Part shown: positions 1 to 9,910 of the stretch, in pieces
Position numbering within the stretch: the first letter of the stretch is position 1
How the letters are laid out: each line of letters begins with the position of its first letter
From: JBAXZR01 sp041670165
GTDB lineage: Bacteria > Bacillota > Clostridia > Christensenellales > UBA1242
DNA: 64,000 bases
Assembly (NCBI GenBank): GCA_041670165.1
Contig: JBAXZR010000001.1
Location: forward strand, 60,420-124,419
Direction of reading: 5' to 3'
Position numbers and translations under genes: made by a program
The notes under the pieces: model-generated
Databases searched by the model: none
Told to the model about the DNA's origin: nothing
The model's input: only the letters and a program-made list of their open reading frames with translations

Positions 1-1440
1 TTCGTCTTCAATTTTTCTTATAAAACTTGCTTTATAAAATTGTCCGCTATTTGAAAATGGGACATAAGAATTAGCAAGTTCAAGAATTGTTGTGCCTTTT
101 GTGAAACCGCCAAGAGCCAGTGCATAGCCTGTGTCTTTTTGCTCAAATGGAATACCAAGCTCGCTAGCATAATTAATGCAATTATCAATACCAACATAAC
201 TCATAATTTTTACTGCAGGTACATTTAAAGATTTTGAAATTGCATCTTTTGCTGAAACAAATCCTTCATATGTTTTTGTGATATTTTTTGGGGAATATCC
301 ACTAAAAGATATTTCTTCATCTAGAATTTGTGAAGATGGTGAAATTATGTTTTGATTAAGTGCAGGTGCATAAATTAGCACTGGTTTGATTGCTGAACCG
401 GGTTGGCGTCTTACCCCTGAGATTGGCAATGAATAGCTAGAATAATAAGCGGAAACTCCGCCAGTTTCATTATTAATAGAAATTCCACAATAATCAGTTT
501 TTGTATTTTCTTTTTCTAGTGCATTTACAAGTGCTTCTTGTTTGTCTTTTTCATAATAGGTATAAATTTTGTATTTATAAGACGCAATTTGCTTTTGTGA
601 AAGTCCAAGAATATCTTCAGCTTCAGAAATTGCTTCTCTTGTGTATGTGTTGAAATCGTCTTCTTTTTGTGAAATATTAAGTATAATTGGCTTTTGTAAC
701 TCGTTTTTTGTCGTTTCCAACGAAATTATTCCATCTTTTTCCATTTGCTTAAGAACAAGGTTTCTTCTTTTAAGTGCTGCTTCTGGTTTTGAGATGGGTG
801 AGTAGTGCCCTGGGGCTTTAATTAAACCAGCAAGCAAAGATGCCTGTGAAAGATTGAGTTCTTGTGGAGTGCAAGAAAAATAATATTTACTAGCTTCTGC
901 CAAGCCATAGCAACCACCGCCAAAATATATGTCATTGAGATAAGCTTCAAAAATTTTTTCTTTTGATATTTTCTTTTCCATTTCTAATGCTAGCTTGATT
1001 TCTTTTATTTTTCTAATCAGAGTTTTTTCGTTTGTTAAATGTGTGTTTTTAATTAGTTGTTGACTTATCGTTGACGCACCTTGTCTTCTTTGACCTGATA
1101 AAATATTTTCTGACATTGCTTTGATTATTCTTTTAAAATTAATACCATTGTGATAATAAAAATTTTTGTCTTCAATAGAAATGAATGCTTGTTTAACAAT
1201 TTCTGGAACTTCAGAAAGTTTTACGCCATTTGTTGGGTGGTTTTCATTCATGATAGCTTTGTCTTCAAGAGATAATAATGTTGCTGAAGCTGAAGAAGAA
1301 TGAATTAATGATTCATCAAAATGGGTTGAACTTGTTACACTGAAAGCATATAGGGTAAAAAAAGTTACACTAAAAAACATCATCGCCAACATAAGCAAGA
1401 ATACATTTTTAACAATATGCTTAAATTTAGTTTTTCTCAT
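1..1440 (-). CDS. Class A penicillin-binding protein, N-terminal 480 residues (3' end outside window)
   Basis: Bifunctional peptidoglycan synthase of the PBP1A type: a glycosyltransferase polymerises lipid II and a transpeptidase cross-links it outside the membrane. A short cytoplasmic stretch is followed by one membrane anchor (about residues 12-33). The GT51 domain shows EDKNFYYHNGIN with the catalytic Glu and RRQGASTISQQL. The transpeptidase domain shows the active-site SxxK as GSAIKP near residue 348 and an SLN motif near residue 400. The KTG motif lies beyond position 1, so the gene is cut by the window edge and is not a pseudogene. The ATG at 1440 has no Shine-Dalgarno sequence; a CATAAT box sits 6 nt upstream. 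It diverges from miaB. Confidence 0.93.
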   Translation of the reverse strand, partial: MRKTKFKHIVKNVFLLMLAMMFFSVTFFTLYAFSVTSSTHFDESLIHSSSASATLLSLEDKAIMNENHPTNGVKLSEVPEIVKQAFISIEDKNFYYHNGINFKRIIKAMSENILSGQRRQGASTISQQLIKNTHLTNEKTLIRKIKEIKLALEMEKKISKEKIFEAYLNDIYFGGGCYGLAEASKYYFSCTPQELNLSQASLLAGLIKAPGHYSPISKPEAALKRRNLVLKQMEKDGIISLETTKNELQKPIILNISQKEDDFNTYTREAISEAEDILGLSQKQIASYKYKIYTYYEKDKQEALVNALEKENTKTDYCGISINNETGGVSAYYSSYSLPISGVRRQPGSAIKPVLIYAPALNQNIISPSSQILDEEISFSGYSPKNITKTYEGFVSAKDAISKSLNVPAVKIMSYVGIDNCINYASELGIPFEQKDTGYALALGGFTKGTTILELANSYVPFSNSGQFYKASFIRKIEDE

Positions 1441-1446
1441 AATGTT

Positions 1447-1475
1447 ATTATGGTTTTATCGCTTAATAATATTAG
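1447..1475 (-). promoter_or_regulatory. Candidate leaderless promoter of the PBP gene
   Basis: Reading the minus strand, CATAAT (1452-1447) is followed by 6 nt and then the ATG. The -35 region at 17 nt spacing is CTAATA, a poor match. The geometry equals that of five better promoters in the window, but this one is the weakest. Confidence 0.4.
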
Positions 1476-1493
1476 TAATTTAAGAAAAAAAGA

Positions 1494-1522
1494 TTGCACG
1501 ATAACACAATAAATTGTATAAT
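1494..1522 (+). promoter_or_regulatory. Leaderless promoter of miaB
   Basis: TTGCAC (1494-1499), a 17-nt spacer and TATAAT (1517-1522), then 6 nt (GCATAA) and the miaB ATG at 1529. A start site 7 nt after the -10 box falls on the A of the start codon. There is no ribosome binding site, so the mRNA is predicted to be leaderless. Confidence 0.8.
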
Positions 1523-1528
1523 GCATAA

Positions 1529-2674
1529 ATGAAAAAATATTATATAACAACATATGGTTGTCAAATGAATGTACACGAAAGTGAAAAACTTGCTGGCATG
1601 CTTGAAAGCATGGGTTTTTTAAGTGCAAATTCAGTTGAAGAAGCTGATATTGTTGTTTTTAACACATGTGCAATTCGTGAAGGTGCAGAAAATAGGGCAT
1701 TTGGAAACATTGGTGCTTTGAAACCTTTAAAAAAAATTAAAAAAGATATGATTGTCGCAGTATGTGGTTGTATGACACAACAAGAAGAAGTTGCAAAACA
1801 CATTTACTCCACTTTTAGATTTGTTGATATTGTTTTTGGAACTCATAATCTTCATGAATTTAGAGAATTCTTGAAAAAACGGGAAGAAACTTCTAAAAGA
1901 CAACTTGAAATTTCTCATGATGAAAACAGCATAGCTGAACAAGTCCCAGTAACTCGAACAAGTGGAAAAAATGCTTGGGTAAATATTTCATATGGTTGCA
2001 ACAATTTTTGTTCTTATTGCATTGTTCCATATGTTAGGGGAAGAGAAAGATCACGCCAAAAAGAAAAAATACTTAATGAAATTAGCGAACTTGTTAAATC
2101 TAATAAATATGAAACAATTACACTGCTTGGTCAAAATGTAAACTCATATGGAAATGACATCGGCAATGGTTATGGTTTTAAGGAACTCCTTGAAGATGTT
2201 TGTGAAATTGAAGGTGATTTCAAAATTGCTTTTATGTCTTCTCACCCAAAAGATTTTTCTTTTGAACTTATTGATTTGATTGCTAGTAATGATAAAATTC
2301 TTAAAGAAATTCACTTGCCTTGTCAATCTGGTTCAAACGAAGTTTTAAAAAATATGAATCGAAGATATACAAGAGAAAAATATTTGTCAATAATCAATGA
2401 AATTCGAAGAAAAATCCCTTTTTGCAGGTTAACAAGTGATTTTATTGTAGGATTTCCAGGAGAAACGGAACAAGATTTTGAAGACACAATGAATCTATTA
2501 AAAGAAGTAAAATATAATAGCATTTTTGCATTTATGTATTCAAAACGAAGTGGAACAGTGGCAGAAAAAATGGAAAATCAAGTTCCTGAAGAAATTAAAA
2601 ACGAAAGAGTAAACAAATTGCTTGCTTTGCAAAAACAAATTCAAGAAGAAAAACTATCAAACGGAAAAAGTTAA
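1529..2674 (+). CDS. miaB: tRNA-2-methylthio-N6-isopentenyladenosine37 synthase MiaB, lacking the TRAM domain
   Basis: Radical SAM methylthiotransferase that adds the 2-methylthio group to i6A37 of tRNAs, acting after MiaA, whose gene is four genes downstream. The N-terminal MTTase domain starts YYITTYGCQMNVHESE and supplies cysteines for the auxiliary Fe-S cluster (also NTCAIREGA and CGCMTQ). The radical SAM domain has the cluster motif in YGCNNFCSYCIVPYVRGRERSR (shown here as CxxxCxxC). At 381 residues it is about 60 shorter than usual: the reading frame stops at EEKLSNGKS, where the C-terminal TRAM domain normally begins. The other frames downstream show no TRAM-like sequence, so this is not a simple frameshift. 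The start is leaderless. Confidence 0.95.
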   Translation: MKKYYITTYGCQMNVHESEKLAGMLESMGFLSANSVEEADIVVFNTCAIREGAENRAFGNIGALKPLKKIKKDMIVAVCGCMTQQEEVAKHIYSTFRFVDIVFGTHNLHEFREFLKKREETSKRQLEISHDENSIAEQVPVTRTSGKNAWVNISYGCNNFCSYCIVPYVRGRERSRQKEKILNEISELVKSNKYETITLLGQNVNSYGNDIGNGYGFKELLEDVCEIEGDFKIAFMSSHPKDFSFELIDLIASNDKILKEIHLPCQSGSNEVLKNMNRRYTREKYLSIINEIRRKIPFCRLTSDFIVGFPGETEQDFEDTMNLLKEVKYNSIFAFMYSKRSGTVAEKMENQVPEEIKNERVNKLLALQKQIQEEKLSNGKS

Positions 2675-2883
2675 TAAATTCAATAACAAAGACTGAAAAT
2701 AATTTACTTATAAATAGAAAAAATGTATTTATAAAAAACAATTTACTCATTAGAAAAAATTGATTTAAAACAAATAAACAAATTATAATTTTTATTTAAA
2801 ATATTAATTTACTAGAAATATTAAGAAAAATAAGTACGAAAAACAAAATAGATAAAAATCAAATCTTTTTGATAGGAGAAAAA

Positions 2884-5499
2884 ATGGCACTTTCACCAAT
2901 GATGCAACATTATTTAACCACCAAAGAAAAGTATAAAGATACAATCCTTTTTTATCGTTTGGGTGATTTTTACGAAATGTTTTTTGAAGATGCAATAACA
3001 GTTTCCAAAGAACTTGATCTCACATTAACAGGAAAAGATTGCGGACTTGATGAAAGAGCTCCAATGTGCGGAATTCCATATCATGCTGCAGAAAATTACA
3101 TTTCAAAGCTAATAACTTTAGGTTTCAAAGTTGCAATTTGTGAGCAACTTACAGAGCCTACAAAAGGTAATAAACTGGTTGAACGAGATGTTGTAAGAAT
3201 TGTTACTGCAGGAACGGTTACAGAAGACAGTATGCTTGAAGAAACAAAAAATAATTTTCTTGCTGCTGTTTGTGTTAATGGCTTTAATGTTGGTGTTTCA
3301 TATTGCGACCTTACAACTGGTGAAACTTATGCAAGCGACATGGAAGATGACAAAGACTTCACAATGCTTTCAGATTTTCTTGCTCGTGTTTTACCCGTTG
3401 AGATAATTTGTTCGCACGAAGCAACTAGCATAGGCAACAAACTTGCCACAACACTTCTTAATCAAACACCAAAATTTTTTGAAAAAAATGAAATTTCTCT
3501 TGAAGATGGAAAAAATGTTTTAAAAGAGCAGTTTGGGGAAAATTTTGAAAATGAATTTGGTTTTAGTGGTGAAAAGGAAAGCATCAAAGCTGTTGCAATG
3601 TTAACAGAGTATCTTAAAGAAACACAAAAAAAATCGTTTTCTCATTTGAACACAATTATTGTAGTTAAACCAAATAGTTTCATGAATCTAGATTTCAACA
3701 CAAGACGCAATCTTGAAATTTCTGAAACAATGAATGGCAGAAAAAAGCGTGGCTCATTACTATGGCTACTTGACAAAACTGAAACTAGCATGGGAGCAAG
3801 GCTTCTTAAGCAGTGGGTTGATGAACCTTTGTTTGATGAAAGAGGAATTGCATTAAGGCTTGCTGGTGTTAATGAGCTTTTTTCTTCAAATAATAAACGA
3901 GAATCTCTTATTCAAGTGCTTTCAAAATTTTGTGATATTGACAGAATATGTGGCAAGATTTCGCTTGGAAATCTTAATCCAAGAGATTGTCTAAGTCTTG
4001 CTTCTTCGCTTTCTAGTGTGCCTGAACTTAAAAAACAATTAACAGGATTCAGCAGTAAAATTCTTGTTTCATTACAAGGTGGTATTGATAATTTTGAGCC
4101 TATTGAGAATGCAATTTTTGATGCAATAAACCTAGATGCTCCAGCACTTTTAACTGGCGGCGGCTATATTAAAAATGGTTACAATGCTCAACTTGATCAG
4201 TTAAGAAATTTTGCATCTGGCGGAAAAGATGTACTTACAAAAGTTGAAGCAAAAGAAAGAGAAAGAACTGGAATTAAAAATTTAAAAATTTCTTACAATC
4301 GTGTTTTTGGTTATTATATTGAAGTTAACAAATCTCAATCAAATCTTGTTCCATTTGATTACATAAGAAAGCAAACTGTTGCCAACAATGAAAGATACAT
4401 AACTGAAGAACTTAAAGAACTTGAAGAAAAAATTGTTTCAAGCGAAGAACAATCAACAAAACTTGAACTTAAAATTTTTGAAACAATAAGACAATATCTT
4501 CTTTCAAATGTTGCTCATCTTCAAAAATTAGCAAAAATTGTGGCTAAAGTGGATTGTTTACAATCTCTCGCAACTGTTGCAGTTCGCCAAAATTATTGCA
4601 TGCCAAAAGTAAGTTCAAAAATCAACAAAATTGACATTGTTGATGGTAGACACCCAGTTATTGAAGCGATTTTAAAAGATGATCAATTCATTTGTAACAA
4701 CACATTATTAAATGACTCCACAGACAGAACCATGATTATAACTGGACCAAATATGGCAGGAAAAAGCACATATATGCGTCAAGTTGCCTTGATTACATTC
4801 ATGGCGCATATCGGCTCATTTGTGCCTGCCAAAAAGGCTGAGATTTCACTTACTGACCGAATTTTTACTCGTGTTGGTGCGAGTGATGACTTGGCTCTTG
4901 GACAAAGCACTTTCATGGTTGAAATGCTTGAAGTTGCTACAATATTAAAAAATGCAACTTCAAAAAGTCTGTTAATTCTTGATGAAATTGGAAGAGGCAC
5001 AGCAACATTTGATGGGCTTTCTATTGCATGGGCAGTTATGGAATATATTTCAAAAAATATCACAGCAAAAACATTGTTTTCAACTCATTTCCACGAACTA
5101 ACCGAACTTGAAGGTGTTTTGGACGGAGTAAAAAATTATCGTATTTCTGTTAAAGAAATTGGTGACAAAGTTATTTTTTTAAGAAAAGTTGTTCGTGGTG
5201 GAACAAATAAAAGTTTTGGTATTGAAGTTGCAAGGCTTGCTGGAGTTCCTAATGAAGTTATTAGTAGAGCAAAAGAAATTTTGTCTAAGCTTGAAAAATC
5301 TGATATTAATGTCATGTTTCCAGCTTTTAAAGAAGAAGACAAATCAAAACAGGTTGAAGACCTTAGCATAGCAAAAGAGATTATGAGAACTCTCGCGGAC
5401 ACTAATATTAATCAAATTTCACCAATGCTAGCCTTTGACATGCTTGCAAATTTGGTTGAAAAAGCCAAAAAGGGGGCAGGAATAAATGGCAAAAATTAA
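2884..5499 (+). CDS. mutS: DNA mismatch repair protein MutS
   Basis: Mismatch-recognition ATPase, 871 residues, near normal length. The mismatch-binding domain carries the Phe-x-Glu motif within GDFYEMFFEDA near residue 30. The ABC-type ATPase has Walker A GPNMAGKSTYMRQ near residue 620, Walker B LLILDEIGRGT and the STHFHELTELE switch region. A longer frame opens at 2869, but the strong ribosome site TAGGAGA at 2873-2879 lies inside that extension, so the start is placed at ATG 2884. It overlaps mutL by 14 bp and is translationally coupled to it. About 210 bp of AT-rich DNA separates it from miaB. Confidence 0.98.
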   Translation: MALSPMMQHYLTTKEKYKDTILFYRLGDFYEMFFEDAITVSKELDLTLTGKDCGLDERAPMCGIPYHAAENYISKLITLGFKVAICEQLTEPTKGNKLVERDVVRIVTAGTVTEDSMLEETKNNFLAAVCVNGFNVGVSYCDLTTGETYASDMEDDKDFTMLSDFLARVLPVEIICSHEATSIGNKLATTLLNQTPKFFEKNEISLEDGKNVLKEQFGENFENEFGFSGEKESIKAVAMLTEYLKETQKKSFSHLNTIIVVKPNSFMNLDFNTRRNLEISETMNGRKKRGSLLWLLDKTETSMGARLLKQWVDEPLFDERGIALRLAGVNELFSSNNKRESLIQVLSKFCDIDRICGKISLGNLNPRDCLSLASSLSSVPELKKQLTGFSSKILVSLQGGIDNFEPIENAIFDAINLDAPALLTGGGYIKNGYNAQLDQLRNFASGGKDVLTKVEAKERERTGIKNLKISYNRVFGYYIEVNKSQSNLVPFDYIRKQTVANNERYITEELKELEEKIVSSEEQSTKLELKIFETIRQYLLSNVAHLQKLAKIVAKVDCLQSLATVAVRQNYCMPKVSSKINKIDIVDGRHPVIEAILKDDQFICNNTLLNDSTDRTMIITGPNMAGKSTYMRQVALITFMAHIGSFVPAKKAEISLTDRIFTRVGASDDLALGQSTFMVEMLEVATILKNATSKSLLILDEIGRGTATFDGLSIAWAVMEYISKNITAKTLFSTHFHELTELEGVLDGVKNYRISVKEIGDKVIFLRKVVRGGTNKSFGIEVARLAGVPNEVISRAKEILSKLEKSDINVMFPAFKEEDKSKQVEDLSIAKEIMRTLADTNINQISPMLAFDMLANLVEKAKKGAGINGKN

Positions 5500-7585
5500 T
5501 ATTCTTGAAAGCAGTGTATACAACAAAATCGCAGCGGGCGAAGTTGTTGAAAGGCCTGCTTCAGCTCTTAAAGAACTTATTGAAAACAGTATTGATGCAG
5601 GTAGCACAAGCATTTCTATTGAAATTGATGAGGGCGGAACAAAAAAAATCAAAGTTTCTGATAACGGCTGTGGAATTGAACCAGAAGATATAAAAAATGC
5701 GTTTTTGTGCCATGCAACTAGCAAAATTAAGAATGAACAAGATCTTGACTCAATTAAAACACTTGGATTTCGTGGTGAAGCACTTTCTTCAATCGCTGCC
5801 GTTTCATGTGTTTCTCTTGTAACAAAAACTAGTTTTAATGAAACTGCAACAAAAATTGTTTTGGAAGCAGGAGAAGTTAAGTCAGTTGAAGAAATGAGTT
5901 CACCTGTTGGAACAACAATCGTTGTTACAAATTTGTTTTACAATGTGCCAGCACGAATAAAATTTTTAAAAAAGCCTAAATATGAAGAGATAGACATTTC
6001 AAGCATGGTTTCTCGCATGATTCTTGCAAATCCCAACATTTCATTCAAGCTTATAATCAATGGTAAAATTGTGTATTCCACCATTGGTAGAGGCACTAAA
6101 GATGCAATTTTTGAAGTATACGGTGAAGAGATATTTAACAATTTGATTCCTGTATCTTACAAATCAGAAGATATAAACATTGAAGGCTATATTGGAAGCA
6201 AAAAAATTGTTAAATCAAATAGAACTTTTCAAACTTTAATTATTAATGGAAGATATGTTACAAATTTTCTTGTAAGCAGTGCAGTTCAAAATGCTTATGA
6301 CTCTTTTCTTATGAAAGGACAATTTCCATTTTATGTGCTAAATCTTTATTTGCCATTCAATAGTGTTGATGTAAATGTTCACCCAAACAAAATGGAAGTG
6401 AAATTTGACAATCAAAACAAAATCTTTGCAATTTTCAATAAAGCAGTTTTTGAAGCACTTTCTGACTCGGATTTTATTGCAAAACCATTTGTTGAAGATA
6501 AAAAAGAAGAAAATTTAATTACTACAGAAAAACAAAATTCTTTTATTTTTCCAACAGAATTTCTTCAAAGTGCAAATGCGGAGCAAACACGAAAAGCTGA
6601 AAGCAATAAATCGATAGAGAATAATAATAATTTGAATTATAACAAACCTTGTGAAAAAATATTTAATACTTTTAGAAAGCCTTGTGAATTAACTGAAGAA
6701 AAAACTGATGTTTATAATATCAATAAATCTTGTGAAAATAATAACAAAAATTTAAATGATTTTGATTGCAATAAATCAAGTGAAATAAATTATAATGATT
6801 TGAAAGAAGTTTCAAAAGAAAACGCAAAAATTTGTATTGAGTCTTTTAAAAAGGAAGAAAATTTTGTTAATGAAAATCATTTTTCTAGTCATAATTCATC
6901 ATTAGAATTTAATTCTCCCAAAATTGGTGTTGAAGAAATTTTGCCTGAAGTTAAATTAAATAATTTTGAACAACAAAAAAGCATTCAAGTTCAAACAAAA
7001 ATTTTTGAAGATAGCAAAACTTGTAAAATCATTGGTGTTTTGTTTGATACATATATTCTTGTTCAATCAGATGAAGAAATATATTTAATTGATCAGCATG
7101 CAGCACATGAAAGACAGCTTTATGACAAAATTATGTCAGAAATTGATAGTCAATCAGTTGTAAAACAAGATATGCTTTTTCCATATTTAAGAGAAATCTC
7201 TGCTGAAGAGCATAATTTTATTGAAGAAAATATTGAAATTTTTGAAAAATCAGGTTTTGAAATTGATTTCTTTGGCAAAAACACAATTAGAATTTCTTGT
7301 GTTCCATTTGTTTTGAAAGATATCAACCTTGACCATTTTGTATCTACAGTTTTTTCTAACTTTCAAACAATAGCTAATAAACCGATTAATTATGCGATTG
7401 AAAAATTTACACAAATGGCTTGTAAAGCTGCAGTTAAAGCTGGAAATGTGTTATCACAAATTGAAATTGAAGTGCTTTTAAAAAAACTTGACGAAACAAA
7501 AGTTCTCCTTTGTCCACACGGAAGACCAATTGTTGTCGACATAACAAAAAAGGATATTGAAAAATGGTTCAAAAGAATAGTTTAA
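5486..7585 (+). CDS. mutL: DNA mismatch repair protein MutL
   Basis: Mismatch-repair matchmaker and probable nicking endonuclease, 699 residues. The N-terminal GHKL ATPase shows ELIENSIDAG, DNGCGIEP and TLGFRGEAL. The C-terminal domain has the metal-binding motif as DQHAAHERQLYD near residue 535, with Asp where the usual DQHAx2Ex4E has its last Glu, plus MACKAAV and CPHGRP near residue 675. These point to an endonuclease-type MutL. The long linker (about residues 340-510) is rich in Asn, Lys and Glu and contains four spaced K-P/S-C-E-like tetrapeptides near residues 387, 397, 413 and 430. The gene overlaps miaA by 22 bp. Confidence 0.97.
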   Translation: MAKINILESSVYNKIAAGEVVERPASALKELIENSIDAGSTSISIEIDEGGTKKIKVSDNGCGIEPEDIKNAFLCHATSKIKNEQDLDSIKTLGFRGEALSSIAAVSCVSLVTKTSFNETATKIVLEAGEVKSVEEMSSPVGTTIVVTNLFYNVPARIKFLKKPKYEEIDISSMVSRMILANPNISFKLIINGKIVYSTIGRGTKDAIFEVYGEEIFNNLIPVSYKSEDINIEGYIGSKKIVKSNRTFQTLIINGRYVTNFLVSSAVQNAYDSFLMKGQFPFYVLNLYLPFNSVDVNVHPNKMEVKFDNQNKIFAIFNKAVFEALSDSDFIAKPFVEDKKEENLITTEKQNSFIFPTEFLQSANAEQTRKAESNKSIENNNNLNYNKPCEKIFNTFRKPCELTEEKTDVYNINKSCENNNKNLNDFDCNKSSEINYNDLKEVSKENAKICIESFKKEENFVNENHFSSHNSSLEFNSPKIGVEEILPEVKLNNFEQQKSIQVQTKIFEDSKTCKIIGVLFDTYILVQSDEEIYLIDQHAAHERQLYDKIMSEIDSQSVVKQDMLFPYLREISAEEHNFIEENIEIFEKSGFEIDFFGKNTIRISCVPFVLKDINLDHFVSTVFSNFQTIANKPINYAIEKFTQMACKAAVKAGNVLSQIEIEVLLKKLDETKVLLCPHGRPIVVDITKKDIEKWFKRIV

Positions 7586-8505
7586 AAAAATTTGTACTTG
7601 TCATTGTTGGACCAACCGCAAGTGGAAAATCTTCTTTTGCTATTGAATGTGCCAAACATTTTAATGGGGTAATCATTTCTGCTGATAGCATGCAAATTTA
7701 CAAAGAAATGAACATTGGAACTGCAAAACCATCTAAGGAAGAAATGCAAGGTATTGAGCATAAACTAATTGGTTCGCATTCGTTAAAAGACTCGTTTTCT
7801 GCTGCGGAATTTTCGTTGGTTGCTAAAACAGAAATTGAAAAAGCATATCTTGAAGGGAAAATACCAATTATAGTTGGCGGAACTGGACTTTTTGTTCAAT
7901 CTTTTATGTATAACTATGATTTTAATCAAGTAAAACAAAATCCAGAAAAAAGAGAAGAAATCAATAAATTAATAGACGAAAAAGGGCTTGCTTATGTTTA
8001 TGATATTTTAAAGGAAAAATCACCAGAAAGAGCATTGAAAATTCACCCTAATGACAAAATTAGGATTGTGAGAGCACTTGAAGTACTTGAAGAAAAAACT
8101 GAATTTGCTCCAAAAAAAGAAATTAGGAATGATTATGATTTTTTGCTTGTGGGAACAAATCTTCCTCGTGAATTACTATACGAAAGAATTAACAACAGAG
8201 TTGATGAGATGATTAAAAATGGACTTATAAAAGAAATTGATGATTTGATTAAATCTGGCTACGAACAATATCTGATTCAATCAAAAGCAATTGGCTACAA
8301 AGAATTTCTTCCATTCATTCATGACGAAAAAACGCTTGAAGAATGCTCTGTAGTGGTTAAACAAATGACAAGAAATTATGCCAAAAGGCAACTTACTTGG
8401 TTTAGAGCAATGAAAGAAATAATATGGTTTAATCCATTATTAGAAAAAGAACAAATATTAGAAATGATTAAGGATAAGGTAAATAAATATGAAAAATGCA
8501 ATTGA
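7564..8505 (+). CDS. miaA: tRNA dimethylallyltransferase MiaA
   Basis: Transfers the dimethylallyl group to N6 of A37 in tRNAs that read UNN codons, making i6A, the substrate of MiaB. The 313 residues match the family. The P-loop is GPTASGKSSFA near residue 16, followed by ISADSMQIYKEMNIGTAKP and the dimethylallyl-diphosphate-binding region VGGTGLFVQS. The C-terminal part contains QAIGYKEF-like SKAIGYKEFLPF and RNYAKRQLTWFR. The start lies inside mutL and the 3' end overlaps ynbB by 17 bp. Confidence 0.97.
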   Translation: MVQKNSLKKFVLVIVGPTASGKSSFAIECAKHFNGVIISADSMQIYKEMNIGTAKPSKEEMQGIEHKLIGSHSLKDSFSAAEFSLVAKTEIEKAYLEGKIPIIVGGTGLFVQSFMYNYDFNQVKQNPEKREEINKLIDEKGLAYVYDILKEKSPERALKIHPNDKIRIVRALEVLEEKTEFAPKKEIRNDYDFLLVGTNLPRELLYERINNRVDEMIKNGLIKEIDDLIKSGYEQYLIQSKAIGYKEFLPFIHDEKTLEECSVVVKQMTRNYAKRQLTWFRAMKEIIWFNPLLEKEQILEMIKDKVNKYEKCN

Positions 8506-9718
8506 ACTTGTAAAAGACTGTGAAAGCGAACTAACAAATAATTTTAAAAAAATTGAAGAAATTAGTCTATTTAATCAAGAAAAGGTGTTAAACGCTTTAA
8601 GAAATCAAAGATTAGCTTCAAGACATTTTGTTCAAACAAACGGATATGGCTATTCAGATGAGGGTAGAGAAATTTTAGCAAGAGTATATGCGGAAATTTT
8701 TAAAGCCGAAGATGCGATTGTATCTCCATTTTTTGCATGTGGTTCTCATGCAATATCAGTTGTTTTATACGCAATATTAAGACCAAATGACACAATGTTG
8801 GCAATAACGGGTAAACCATATGACACTCTTGATGAAGTGATTAAAGGTGTAAGTGAAGATAGTGGAAGTTTAAAAGATTTTGGAATTAATTATGAACAAA
8901 TTGACTTAATTAATGGTGAAATAAACACTCAAGCTGTTCTGGAATATTTAAAATCAAAATCACCTAAACTTGTTTTTATTCAGCGTTCGAGAGGTTATTC
9001 AGCAAGAAATCCGCTTGATTGCAAAAAAATTGCTGATATAATTTCACAAATACGCCAAATCAACAAAGAAGTATTTATTGTTGTTGACAACTGCTATGGT
9101 GAGTTTGTTCAAACAACAGAACCAACAGAATTTGGAGCTGATATTTGTGTTGGCTCACTCATAAAAAATCCCGGCGGCGGAATTGCTCCAACTGGCGGAT
9201 ATGTTGTTGGCACAAAGAGAGCAGTTGATTTGGTTGGAAAAAGATTGTTTTCACCTTCTCTAGGAACTGAAACAGGTTCATATGCCGGTGGCTATCGTTT
9301 GTTTTTTCAAGGGTTGTTTCTTGCTCCACATATTGTATCTCAAGCTGTTAAGGGCATGATGCTTTTAGGTGCAGTCGCAACAAAGCTTGGCTTCAAGATT
9401 TTTCCTCAAACAAATGAACCACATTTAGATATCATAAAATCAATTGAATTTAACACAAAAGAGGAACTTATTGATTTTTGCCAACTCATTCAAGCTTATT
9501 CGCCTGTTGAAAGTTATGTTAAACCAGAACCTTGGGCAATGCCTGGTTACACAAGTGAAGTAATCATGGCTGCAGGAACATTTGTGCAAGGTGCAAGCAT
9601 TGAGCTTAGTTGTGATGCTCCAATAAGAGCCCCATATATAATATACATTCAAGGCGGTTTAACATATGAACATGTTAAACTTGTTGCAATCAAAATGGCA
9701 GAAAAGTTTTTAAAATAA
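8489..9718 (+). CDS. ynbB: PLP-dependent methionine gamma-lyase family protein (YnbB-like, 'aluminium resistance' family)
   Basis: Fold type I PLP enzyme of the family called YnbB in Bacillus, 409 residues. The likely Schiff-base lysine is in GSLIKNPGGGIAPTGGY, following VVDNCYGEFVQ, where the Asp would contact the pyridine nitrogen. The N-terminus has NGYGYSDEGRE and the substrate loop SPFFACGSHAIS. The in vivo reaction of this family is not settled. The position directly after miaA and before lexA is conserved in many Firmicutes, but the hfq gene often found between miaA and ynbB is absent here. The ribosome site AAGGATAAGG lies inside miaA. Confidence 0.9.
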   Translation: MKNAIELVKDCESELTNNFKKIEEISLFNQEKVLNALRNQRLASRHFVQTNGYGYSDEGREILARVYAEIFKAEDAIVSPFFACGSHAISVVLYAILRPNDTMLAITGKPYDTLDEVIKGVSEDSGSLKDFGINYEQIDLINGEINTQAVLEYLKSKSPKLVFIQRSRGYSARNPLDCKKIADIISQIRQINKEVFIVVDNCYGEFVQTTEPTEFGADICVGSLIKNPGGGIAPTGGYVVGTKRAVDLVGKRLFSPSLGTETGSYAGGYRLFFQGLFLAPHIVSQAVKGMMLLGAVATKLGFKIFPQTNEPHLDIIKSIEFNTKEELIDFCQLIQAYSPVESYVKPEPWAMPGYTSEVIMAAGTFVQGASIELSCDAPIRAPYIIYIQGGLTYEHVKLVAIKMAEKFLK

Positions 9719-9910
9719 GTAATAATATAAATTATTTTCTTAAAAAAACGATAGAAGAAAAATTTGTTATTGAAAGAATTATTTTAATCATAAATTTTTC
9801 GATAACTAAAAATTTTTTAGAAAACACAAATCATAAATTAATTAAACAAACAAATTTATAATGTTTTAAAAATTTTGCTATGTACATTTTTGACATTTAA
9901 TTAGGTTAAT

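Noticed and set aside
2674..2868. Frameshifted TRAM domain after miaB
   Set aside because: All three frames were read; none gives the conserved TRAM pattern.
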